DNA of 43,369 bases, from assembly GCF_001636695.1 (NCBI RefSeq), contig NZ_LGEL01000044.1, forward strand, positions 1 to 43,369, written 5' to 3'. A program made the position numbers and the translations under genes. The notes beneath the pieces were generated by a model. It worked only from the letters and a program-made list of their open reading frames with translations, was not told the origin of the DNA and ran no database searches. Below, in pieces: positions 36,757 through 43,369 of this stretch (positions are counted from its first letter, which is position 1; every line of letters starts with the position of its first letter). This stretch comes from Pedobacter panaciterrae. Lineage in GTDB: Bacteria > Bacteroidota > Bacteroidia > Sphingobacteriales > Sphingobacteriaceae.

Positions 36757-36827
36757 TCAGGTAAAAAATGTGTGTGCAAACATAAATTAAATTCCTTTAA
36801 AACCGTACTTTTAGTAAAAAGTTTAAG

Positions 36828-37823
36828 GTGAAAATAACATTAATAGTACTATCCTCTCTGCTTGCCCTGGCAATTGTGGTCTATCTGTTAGGTCCAAAAC
36901 CTCAGCACCCATTTTATGCAACAAGCCTTCCTGCTGTTCCGGCAATCGATAAACTCGAGAATTATGTCAAAAGCATAGAAAGCCAACACAAAATAAAACC
37001 AAATAATGAAGCCGAAATTGTTTGGGCAGACACTTCAGTTAAACAACAAACAGAGTATGCAATAGTCTATTTACATGGCTACTCTGCATCAAAAGAAGAA
37101 GGGAACCCAGTCCATATAAATCTTGCTAAGAAAATAAAAGCAAATTTGTATCTCTCCCGACTGGCAGATCATGGTGTCGACACTGTTTCAGCAATGGCAT
37201 ATTCTACCGCTGACCGCCTGTGGGAAAGTGCCAAACAGGCTCTTGAAATAGGAAAAAGATTGGGCAAAAAGGTGATCCTGATTGGCACCTCTACCGGAGG
37301 TACGCTAGCTCTGAAACTGGCTTCAACCTATCCTGATATCTATAGTGTTATTCTCATTTCACCTAATGTTGCCATCAATGACAAACTTGCTTTTCTGGCC
37401 AACAATCCATGGGGACTGCAAATGTCCAGATTAGTAATGGGTGGCAAAGAACAAATAGTGGAAGGAAAATCTGATGAATATAAAAAGTACTGGTATACTA
37501 AATATCGACTGGAATCTGTGGTACAACTGGAAGAACTGGTAGAAACCACCATGACCGAAGAAACCTTTAAAAAGATTAAACAGCCGCTATTACTTTTATA
37601 TTATTATAAAAATGAACAGGAACAAGACCCTGTTGTGAAGGTTGAGGCCATGTTAAAAATGTATGATGAATTAGGTACACCCGCTAACTTAAAACAGAAG
37701 GTAGCTATTCCTAATGGAGGCAATCATGTTCTTGGCTCCTACATTACATCCAAAGACATTGAAGGCGTTCAGAAGGCAATTGATAACTTCATCACAACTA
37801 CGCTAAAGATCAAAGAAAATTAG
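36828..37823 (+). CDS. Alpha/beta hydrolase with N-terminal membrane anchor
   Basis: Translation starts at GTG (36828), immediately ahead of a hydrophobic segment (3-21) that acts as a signal or anchor. The 331-residue protein has an oxyanion-hole motif YLHGYSASKEEG (near 80), nucleophile S155 in GTSTGGT, an acidic partner probably in EQDPVV (near 268) and H300 in GGNHVLGS. This is a serine-hydrolase triad of the lysophospholipase/esterase-like group; substrate unknown. Its stop codon overlaps that of the convergent persulfide dioxygenase gene by 4 bases. Confidence 0.85.
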   Translation: MKITLIVLSSLLALAIVVYLLGPKPQHPFYATSLPAVPAIDKLENYVKSIESQHKIKPNNEAEIVWADTSVKQQTEYAIVYLHGYSASKEEGNPVHINLAKKIKANLYLSRLADHGVDTVSAMAYSTADRLWESAKQALEIGKRLGKKVILIGTSTGGTLALKLASTYPDIYSVILISPNVAINDKLAFLANNPWGLQMSRLVMGGKEQIVEGKSDEYKKYWYTKYRLESVVQLEELVETTMTEETFKKIKQPLLLLYYYKNEQEQDPVVKVEAMLKMYDELGTPANLKQKVAIPNGGNHVLGSYITSKDIEGVQKAIDNFITTTLKIKEN

Positions 37824-39235
37824 TCTTTCATTGCTTTAGATGGGCAGGCAAAATCTGTTCGCTTCAATCCTGTAGTTTTAATGGCACCATAACCACCTGC
37901 AATATCAACAACATGATCAACCCCTCTTGCTTTTAGTATAGAGGCGGCTATCATAGAACGATATCCCCCGGCACAGTGAATATAATAAGTTTGCTTGTTA
38001 TCAATTTCTTTAGTCCAGTCATTAATATAATCCAACGGACGAGCCAGCGTATTCTCTAAATGCTCAGCCTCATACTCTCCCGGCTTTCTAACATCCAGGG
38101 CATTTACATCAGGATGTTCATTGACGATATCTTCAAACGCTTCGGCGGAAATAGAAGTAATCGTATCTATATCCTTACCACTTGTTTCCCACGCAGCAAT
38201 CCCACCATCCAGATATCCAATAGTATTATCATACCCCACACGTGATAAACGTGTAATTGCTTCCTCTTCCTTACCTTCCTCAACAACAAGTAATAAGGCT
38301 TGCTTTAAATCTGTAATTAAAGCACCCACCCAGGGAGCAAATTGCCCATTAAGACCAATATTTACGGATGAGGGGATAAAGCCCTTAGCAAATACTTGTG
38401 GGTCTCTGGTATCCAGAATAACTGCTCCTGCATGATTAACCAAAGCCTCAAACTCATCTGGTGTTAAAGGATTAAAGCCCTTTTCATAAACATCATCAAA
38501 ACTTTCGTAGCCATGTTTGTTCATCGCTGCATTCTTGGCAAAATATTGAGGTGGTGGCAAAATACCATCCGTTACTTCTTTTATAAACTGTTCTTTTGTT
38601 TCCGCCTTAAGTGCATAGTTCACTTCCTTTTGATGCCCCAAAGTGTCAAAGGTCTCCTTGCTCATGTTTTTACCACAGGCAGAACCGGCACCATGTGCAG
38701 GGTAAACAAGTACATCATCCGGTAATGTCAATATTTTAGTATGAAGGGAGTCATACAAAGTAGCAGCCATATCCTCAACAGTCAAAGAACCCTGCTGAGC
38801 CAGATCTGGCCTTCCTACATCACCGATAAACAAAGTATCACCTGTAAAGATACAATAAGGCTTTCCTTCTTTATCAGTTAACAAATAAGTGGTAGATTCC
38901 GGAGTATGTCCCGGAGTATGCAAGGCAGTGATTGTTAAATCGCCGATTTTAAATAGCGCTCCATCAGCAGCAATATGAGACTTGAAAGTAGTTTTGGCGG
39001 TTGGCCCATATACAATTTCAGCACCAGATTTCTCTGCCAAATCAATATGACCAGATACAAAATCTGCATGGAAATGTGTTTCAAAAATATACTTTATCTT
39101 TGCATTATCTTTCCTGGCCTTCTTTAAATAAGGCTCAACTTCACGCAAAGGATCAATAATAGCAGCCTCGCCATTACTTTCAATATAATAAGCCGCTTCT
39201 GCCAAACAACCTGTATAAATCTGCTCAATATTCAT
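37820..39235 (-). CDS. Persulfide dioxygenase-rhodanese fusion (CstB-like)
   Basis: The start at 39235 (MNIEQIYTGCLAEAAYYI) gives 471 residues. Residues 1-240 are an ETHE1-type metallo-beta-lactamase domain with THFHADF (H54, H56, D58), H63 and TGDTLFIGDVGRPDL. Residues about 260-355 are a rhodanese-like domain with ILDTRDPQVFAKGFIPSS but no cysteine where the active site should be (VVEEGKEEE). Residues about 365-465 are a second rhodanese with C421 in IHCAGGYRSM. This MBL-pseudorhodanese-rhodanese order is that of CstB, which oxidises low-molecular-weight persulfides and makes thiosulfate. Cytoplasmic sulfide detoxification is the likely role. A palindromic promoter lies just upstream. Confidence 0.92.
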   Translation of the reverse strand: MNIEQIYTGCLAEAAYYIESNGEAAIIDPLREVEPYLKKARKDNAKIKYIFETHFHADFVSGHIDLAEKSGAEIVYGPTAKTTFKSHIAADGALFKIGDLTITALHTPGHTPESTTYLLTDKEGKPYCIFTGDTLFIGDVGRPDLAQQGSLTVEDMAATLYDSLHTKILTLPDDVLVYPAHGAGSACGKNMSKETFDTLGHQKEVNYALKAETKEQFIKEVTDGILPPPQYFAKNAAMNKHGYESFDDVYEKGFNPLTPDEFEALVNHAGAVILDTRDPQVFAKGFIPSSVNIGLNGQFAPWVGALITDLKQALLLVVEEGKEEEAITRLSRVGYDNTIGYLDGGIAAWETSGKDIDTITSISAEAFEDIVNEHPDVNALDVRKPGEYEAEHLENTLARPLDYINDWTKEIDNKQTYYIHCAGGYRSMIAASILKARGVDHVVDIAGGYGAIKTTGLKRTDFACPSKAMKD

Positions 39236-39244
39236 TCCCATATA

Positions 39245-39276
39245 CAAATTTAAGATTATAATCTTTCAGCCTAAAA
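39245..39276 (-). promoter_or_regulatory. Candidate promoter with palindromic operator for the persulfide dioxygenase
   Basis: On the minus strand a TTTT box (39276-39273, one mismatch to TTTG) is followed after exactly 20 bases by TAAATTTG (39252-39245), a full TAnnTTTG match. The perfect 14-bp palindrome AAGATTATAATCTT (39252-39265) fills the spacer up to the -7 box, where a repressor would block polymerase. The start codon follows 10 bases after the -7 box. Confidence 0.5.
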
Positions 39277-39295
39277 CCTACGCCGCAAAATTACT

Positions 39296-40312
39296 TTAAA
39301 CAGTTAATTCACCTCTTAAAGGCTGCTCTATTAAGCGGGCCAGTTCATTTCTATCCAGACCCTGCCCCATCAGGTACATTAATTTCGTGGTAGTAGCCTC
39401 AAATGTCATATCATATCCGCTTACCACTCCCATTTGCTGTAATTTTTTACTGGTTTGATACATCCCTAACTCAACAGAGCCGCGCTGGCATTGTGTAATG
39501 TCTACAATTAACTTACCATTATTGATCGCTTTTTGGAGGCATTCGATAAACCATTCGGCAGTAGTAGTATTCCCGGAACCAAATGTTTCCAAAATAATGG
39601 CATCCACCGGGGAATTGGTGATTGCTTTAACTGCCTGAGGTGAAATCCCCGGATACAATTTCAAAACACCAATATTGGGATTAAATTTCAGATTTACTTT
39701 TAAAGGTTTTTCCGGCTGAGGTAAAATGTAATTCTTAAAAAAAGAAAGTGTGACACCTGCTTCAGCCAAAATAGAATAATTAGGTGACCTGAAAGCTTCA
39801 AATTTTTCGGCGTTATACTTTATCGACCTGTTCCCTCTAAACAACTGATAATCAAAATAGATACACACTTCCGGAATCATTGCCCTCCCATCAATTTTGG
39901 TCGCAGCTATTTCAAGCGCAGTAATTAAATTCTCTTTGGCATCAGTTCTAATTTCTCCAATAGGAAGCTGAGAACCGGTAAGTACAACTGGTTTCCCAAG
40001 ATTTTCGAGCATAAAGCTTAAAGCAGATGCCGTAAAAGCCATCGTATCTGATCCATGCAAAATCACAAAACCATCAAACTCCTCATATTTATCATAGATC
40101 AACTGGGCTATATCAGCCCAGATTTCAGGTGTCATGTTAGAAGAATCGAGGATAGGATCAAAAGAATATACATCAAGATCATAATTCAACCGCTTCAGTT
40201 CAGGCACATTTTGTTGAATCTGCTTAAAGTCAAAGGGAATCAAAGTCCCGCTTTTAGGATCATTAACCATCCCTATTGTACCGCCAGTATATATAATAAG
40301 TATCTTGGTCAT
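39296..40312 (-). CDS. ansA: Type I L-asparaginase
   Basis: The 338-residue protein begins with YTGGTIGM, whose T12 is the first catalytic threonine, and has the second motif HGSDTMAFTASALSFML with D89 and T90. No signal peptide is present, so it is the cytoplasmic (type I) form that hydrolyses asparagine to aspartate and ammonia. VLTGSQLPIGEIRTDA is also conserved in the family. It begins two bases after the tatD stop, so the two genes form an operon. Confidence 0.95.
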   Translation of the reverse strand: MTKILIIYTGGTIGMVNDPKSGTLIPFDFKQIQQNVPELKRLNYDLDVYSFDPILDSSNMTPEIWADIAQLIYDKYEEFDGFVILHGSDTMAFTASALSFMLENLGKPVVLTGSQLPIGEIRTDAKENLITALEIAATKIDGRAMIPEVCIYFDYQLFRGNRSIKYNAEKFEAFRSPNYSILAEAGVTLSFFKNYILPQPEKPLKVNLKFNPNIGVLKLYPGISPQAVKAITNSPVDAIILETFGSGNTTTAEWFIECLQKAINNGKLIVDITQCQRGSVELGMYQTSKKLQQMGVVSGYDMTFEATTTKLMYLMGQGLDRNELARLIEQPLRGELTV

Positions 40313-40314
40313 TA

Positions 40315-41082
40315 TTAAATTTTAAAGACGCTGACAGAATTAGCTGTTGTTACTGAAGCAATCTCTTCTACACTGGTATTATAGATTTCAGCCAACTTTT
40401 CTGCAATATGAATAAGATAACTGCTTTCATTAGGTTTTCCTCTAAAAGGAACAGGAGCCAAATAAGGCGAGTCAGTTTCTAAAACAATATTTGCAAGCGG
40501 GATATCTTTTAACACCTCATCAAGCCCTGCTTTTTTATAGGTAACCACACCTCCGATACCTAAATAAAATCCAAGTTCTATGGCATGTTTAGCCTGCTCC
40601 AGATTGCCTGTAAAACAATGAAAAATTCCTCTTAGCTTTTCGCCTTTCTCTTGCTCTAATACTTCAAAAACCTCATCAAAAGCCTCCCTGCAATGAATAA
40701 CAATTGGCAAATCGAGATCCTTAGCCCAGTTAATCTGCTCTATAAAAGCAGTCCTCTGAATCTCTAGAGTGGTTTTATCCCAATAAAGATCAATGCCAAT
40801 CTCTCCGATAGCATAGATTTCTCTATCCACAATACTCTGGCAAATTTCGTCTAATACAAGCTCATAATCCTCCTTCACTTCACAAGGATGGAGGCCGGCC
40901 ATAGCAAAACAATTTTTAGGGTATTTTTTCACCATTGTATTTATGCTTGCAATTGAAGCAATGTCAACATTAGGAAGAAACAGCCGCTCTATGTCATTGT
41001 CAAAGCAGCGTTGCATTAACAACGCTTGTTTCTCCTCGTCTGTTTCGTAATAAAGGTGTGTGTGGGTATCCGTTAAAAGCAT
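40315..41082 (-). CDS. TatD-family metal-dependent hydrolase/DNase
   Basis: The start at 41082 (MLLTDTHTHLY) gives 255 residues, the family length; a longer reading would begin inside the upstream terminator. Metal ligands are visible: H7 and H9 in DTHTH, E in IGEIGIDLYWDK, H in IVIHCREAFDE, H in GIFHCFTG and D in LETDSPYLAP. TatD proteins are TIM-barrel nucleases linked to DNA repair or quality control. Cytoplasmic. Confidence 0.93.
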   Translation of the reverse strand: MLLTDTHTHLYYETDEEKQALLMQRCFDNDIERLFLPNVDIASIASINTMVKKYPKNCFAMAGLHPCEVKEDYELVLDEICQSIVDREIYAIGEIGIDLYWDKTTLEIQRTAFIEQINWAKDLDLPIVIHCREAFDEVFEVLEQEKGEKLRGIFHCFTGNLEQAKHAIELGFYLGIGGVVTYKKAGLDEVLKDIPLANIVLETDSPYLAPVPFRGKPNESSYLIHIAEKLAEIYNTSVEEIASVTTANSVSVFKI

Positions 41083-41124
41083 GAGCAAAGTTAACAAAAA
41101 ACCACAGTAAGGTGATAATAACAA

Positions 41125-41159
41125 AAAAGAGGGTGCATCATACAGATACACCCTCTTTT
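41125..41159 (-). terminator. Terminator after the FKBP gene
   Basis: AAAAGAGGGTG (41125-41135) and CACCCTCTTTT (41149-41159) form a perfect 11-bp stem around a 13-base loop; a T run follows on the minus strand. It lies 29 bases after the FKBP stop and upstream of tatD. Confidence 0.88.
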
Positions 41160-41187
41160 CGATCTCGCTGTATGTACAGCTGAAATA

Positions 41188-42183
41188 TTATTTTTTAGTA
41201 ACCGGAGCTGCAGGAGCTACCGGAACCGCAGCCTGAGCTGTTGGTTTTTTAATATCTACAATTTCAATTTCAAAGCAAAGAGGAGAGTAAGGAGTAATTC
41301 CAGCTTGAGGCTGACCACCTTCTCCGTAACCTAACGCCGAAGGAATGATTGCAGTGATTTTTCCACCTTTACCAATTAACTGATAAGCTTCATCAAATCC
41401 AGGGATTGCAGCACCGATAGTAAACGGACGTGGAGCATATTTTGCCATAGCATTATATTTTCCAGCTTCTTTCGCAATCGATTCAACTGAAGTATCAAAA
41501 ATATTGTCTTTACCGTTTGCTTTTTTATTAAGCAATTTACCGGTGTAGTTTAACATAATTGTATCACCCGCAACTGGTTTTTGAGCACTGCCCGGGTTAG
41601 TAATTACATAATGCAAACCAGATGCAGTAGTCTGAGTTTTAAGGTTATTGTCTTCAATGAATTTTTTGATTTTACCAGCTTCAGAATCTTTCAATTTAGC
41701 TACTGTAGCTTGATAATCTTTTTGGAAAAATTCCTGAGCTTTTCTTTGGAAAGTTGAATCTGCCTCGCCAGCAGCTTTTTTCAATACTTTTTCTATTTTA
41801 ACAGTAAATACCATGTAAGTATCTTTAGCATTTGCTGGTGGTTTTGGCTGACCAGAGTGGTTAGCCATAGTATCAAGGTTTAATTTAAACGTTGCACTAT
41901 CGCCTTCACCAAATAAATAAAGTACATCATTCATATCGCCATCATAAGCTTTTTTTCCAACAGGAAATACTTGTGGCTGTCCTAAATCAAACGTGCTTAC
42001 AATTGTTGAATCTTTTTCAGTTTTTTGGATAAAGTTGATCTTAACAATATCACCTTCTTTAATTTTTTCGTTTCCTCCCGATTTGTGTATCTGATACATC
42101 AAACCTCCCGGTCCTTTTTTGTAGTTGTTACAAGCAGCTAACCCAAGTGTTGCTGCGAAAAGAATTACTATACCTTTCTTCAT
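41188..42183 (-). CDS. Tandem FKBP-type peptidyl-prolyl isomerase lipoprotein
   Basis: The 331-residue protein has a lipoprotein signal with lipobox GLAAC (C18); the following NNYKKG is not acidic, so it probably stays in the periplasm. Two FKBP-like units are seen: a degenerate first one (about 38-135: GDIVKINFIQKTEKDS, GEGDSATFKL) and a canonical second one (about 200-315: GDTIMLNYTGKLL, PFTIGAAIPGFDEAYQLIGKGG, IIPSALGYGEGG, LCFEIEIVDI). A charged helix joins them. It assists folding of exported proteins by proline isomerisation. A Pro/Ala tail ends the protein. It follows nrnA by 29 bases on the same strand. Confidence 0.92.
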   Translation of the reverse strand: MKKGIVILFAATLGLAACNNYKKGPGGLMYQIHKSGGNEKIKEGDIVKINFIQKTEKDSTIVSTFDLGQPQVFPVGKKAYDGDMNDVLYLFGEGDSATFKLNLDTMANHSGQPKPPANAKDTYMVFTVKIEKVLKKAAGEADSTFQRKAQEFFQKDYQATVAKLKDSEAGKIKKFIEDNNLKTQTTASGLHYVITNPGSAQKPVAGDTIMLNYTGKLLNKKANGKDNIFDTSVESIAKEAGKYNAMAKYAPRPFTIGAAIPGFDEAYQLIGKGGKITAIIPSALGYGEGGQPQAGITPYSPLCFEIEIVDIKKPTAQAAVPVAPAAPVTKK

Positions 42184-42212
42184 GTGGTTATTAAATTATT
42201 TTTGGTTTTTAT

Positions 42213-43223
42213 TTATTGTAATAATTGTGTTTTATATTCTGTTAGGATCGATTTAAATTCTGCTATCGTATCGTCTAAATTTTTATCTGAAACTCCCCCC
42301 GCTGCATTCCTGTGTCCGCCGCCATTAAAATACTTCTTACAAATCTCATTAGCAGGAAAATCGCCGGTGGAGCGCAAAGATAATTTAACTTTATCAGTTC
42401 TTTCAATAATAAATGCTGCCAGCCTGATCCCGTTTATAGATAAAGCATAGTTTACAATCCCCTCAGTATCCCCTGTAACAATATTATAATGATTTAATTC
42501 TTCCTTTGTAACAGAAATAATTGCCGTATTAAACTCTCTTAGTATCTCTAACTTGTTACTTATGCAATGTCCTAAAAACCTTAATCTGTTTTCAGTAGCA
42601 TTATCATACACCAATTGATGAATTCTCCAGTGCTCTGCGCCCAGGTCTATCAAATCCGCAGCCATGCGGTATACCGCTGATGTTGCCGATGGAAATCTGA
42701 AAGAACCAGAATCAGTCATAAGACCTGTATAAAGACAAGTAGCAATATCCTTATTCATCTTTGCCCCATCTCCAAGTTCATTTACAATAAACTCGTAAAC
42801 CAACTGAGCAGCTGCACATGCATTAATATTCCAATGGCGATAATCGTCAAAATCTTCTGGCTCAAGGTGGTGGTCTATCATTAATTTATAAGCATCTGAA
42901 GTCCTAACAAGTTCCCCAAGTTGATTAATTCTGATAAGACTATTAAAGTCAAGACAAAAGATCATTGCTGCTTCGGCAACCAATGCTGCTGATTGCTCAG
43001 GCTGTTCAGTATAAATAATTACATCAGAATTATTAGGTAGCCAATGCAAAAAATACGGATAATCAGTAGGCGTAATCACCTTAACATGATGCCCCAATTG
43101 AATCAAATAGGCATATAGGCCCAAAGAAGAGCCCATTGCATCCCCATCAGGTTTATGATGGGTAGTAATCACTATTTTTTGCGGCGTAGCCAGCAACGAC
43201 TTGATTTCTGAAATGGATAACAT
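42213..43223 (-). CDS. nrnA: DHH-family phosphoesterase (NrnA-like oligoribonuclease/pAp phosphatase)
   Basis: The start at 43223 (MLSISEIKSLL) gives 336 residues; a TTG five codons upstream falls inside the promoter-like element. The metal site is seen in THHKPDGDAMGSSLG (H22, H23, D26, D28), FCLDFN and the DHH motif in MIDHHLEPEDF. The DHHA1 substrate domain at the end has the glycine-rich FNGGGHRNAAGG. NrnA-type enzymes degrade short RNAs and dephosphorylate 3'-phosphoadenosine 5'-phosphate. c-di-AMP or pGpG hydrolysis is possible in this family. Cytoplasmic. First gene of an nrnA-FKBP pair. Confidence 0.92.
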   Translation of the reverse strand: MLSISEIKSLLATPQKIVITTHHKPDGDAMGSSLGLYAYLIQLGHHVKVITPTDYPYFLHWLPNNSDVIIYTEQPEQSAALVAEAAMIFCLDFNSLIRINQLGELVRTSDAYKLMIDHHLEPEDFDDYRHWNINACAAAQLVYEFIVNELGDGAKMNKDIATCLYTGLMTDSGSFRFPSATSAVYRMAADLIDLGAEHWRIHQLVYDNATENRLRFLGHCISNKLEILREFNTAIISVTKEELNHYNIVTGDTEGIVNYALSINGIRLAAFIIERTDKVKLSLRSTGDFPANEICKKYFNGGGHRNAAGGVSDKNLDDTIAEFKSILTEYKTQLLQ

Positions 43224-43235
43224 AATTTTCGGTCG

Positions 43236-43243
43236 CAAAGCTA
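43236..43243 (-). promoter_or_regulatory. Possible -7 element of nrnA
   Basis: On the minus strand TAGCTTTG matches TAnnTTTG and ends 12 bases before the nrnA start. No good TTTG is found at the expected -33 spacing. It supports the ATG at 43223 over the upstream TTG. Confidence 0.4.
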
Positions 43244-43369
43244 ACGATTTAATGATTAATTGAACCTATTATATTTCCTATGCAAATCTATTTTTTTACA
43301 GAACAACAATTATATATAAATTTCAAACTTTAATATTAACAGTATAAAACGTAATTATGCAAAAAATTT

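Noticed and set aside
41083-41151. N-terminal extension of the TatD-family gene
   Set aside because: It would begin inside the FKBP terminator; MLLTDTHTH at 41082 is the standard start.
43357-43369. Start of a divergent gene at the right edge (ATGCAAAAAATTT)
   Set aside because: Only four codons are visible, too few to support a gene call.
1-43369. CRISPR arrays, IS elements, prophage or toxin-antitoxin genes
   Set aside because: Scanning showed no regularly spaced direct repeats, transposase or integrase, phage structural genes or small paired toxin-like genes.

Overview
The window looks like a chromosomal segment of a Bacteroidota bacterium, most likely of the Sphingobacteriaceae (Pedobacter-like). 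The signs are low G+C, a TTG-type family of SusC/SusD outer-membrane genes with a FecI-like sigma factor and a FecR anti-sigma, DUF2027, DUF2723, DUF5689 and LytS/LytT-type proteins, rare Shine-Dalgarno sequences, and promoter-like TAnnTTTG elements. The genus is inferred from overall protein character only. There is no phage, IS transposase, CRISPR array or rRNA in the window.

Layout. 1-4.1 kb: a DUF2027 protein without its usual Smr domain, then on the minus strand an M1 peptidase, a secreted protein of unknown function and a YffB/Spx-like thioredoxin-fold protein. 4.1-12.5 kb: a plus-strand signalling block with a LytS-type kinase, a LytTR regulator, a large CHASE3-GAF hybrid kinase with three receiver domains, a CheR methyltransferase without CheB, and a receiver-kinase-receiver protein. 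12.4-14.9 kb: minus-strand housekeeping cluster tRNA-Gln, prs, rplY, pth, with a terminator between the tRNA and prs. 15.3-18.35 kb: a large DUF2723 membrane protein. 18.35-18.69 kb: a 95-bp imperfect inverted repeat enclosing a bidirectional terminator, ending inside the accA stop codon. 18.7-21 kb: accA and a fatty-acid desaturase.

21.1-33.6 kb holds the most coherent accessory unit. glpR is divergent from glpD; glpD is followed on the same strand by ECF sigma, fecR, susC, susD, a DUF5689 lipoprotein and a secreted calcineurin-like phosphoesterase. I infer sigma-controlled uptake of a phosphorylated, perhaps glycerophosphate-containing, substrate linked to glycerol-3-phosphate oxidation. 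The substrate is not proven by sequence, and nucleic acid is an alternative. A TTTCGTTT/AAACGAAA inverted repeat between glpD and glpR is a candidate GlpR operator.

33.6-43.4 kb: a DUF47/PhoU-like protein without a neighbouring Pit transporter, an M28 peptidase, a polyprenyl diphosphate synthase, an alpha/beta hydrolase, a CstB-like persulfide dioxygenase-rhodanese fusion whose promoter holds a perfect palindrome, type I asparaginase with TatD, a tandem FKBP lipoprotein, and an NrnA-like DHH phosphoesterase. Most of this region is ordinary housekeeping content. The points worth checking are the long inverted repeat, the phosphoesterase/SusCD/glp linkage, CheR without CheB, and several operator-like palindromes.
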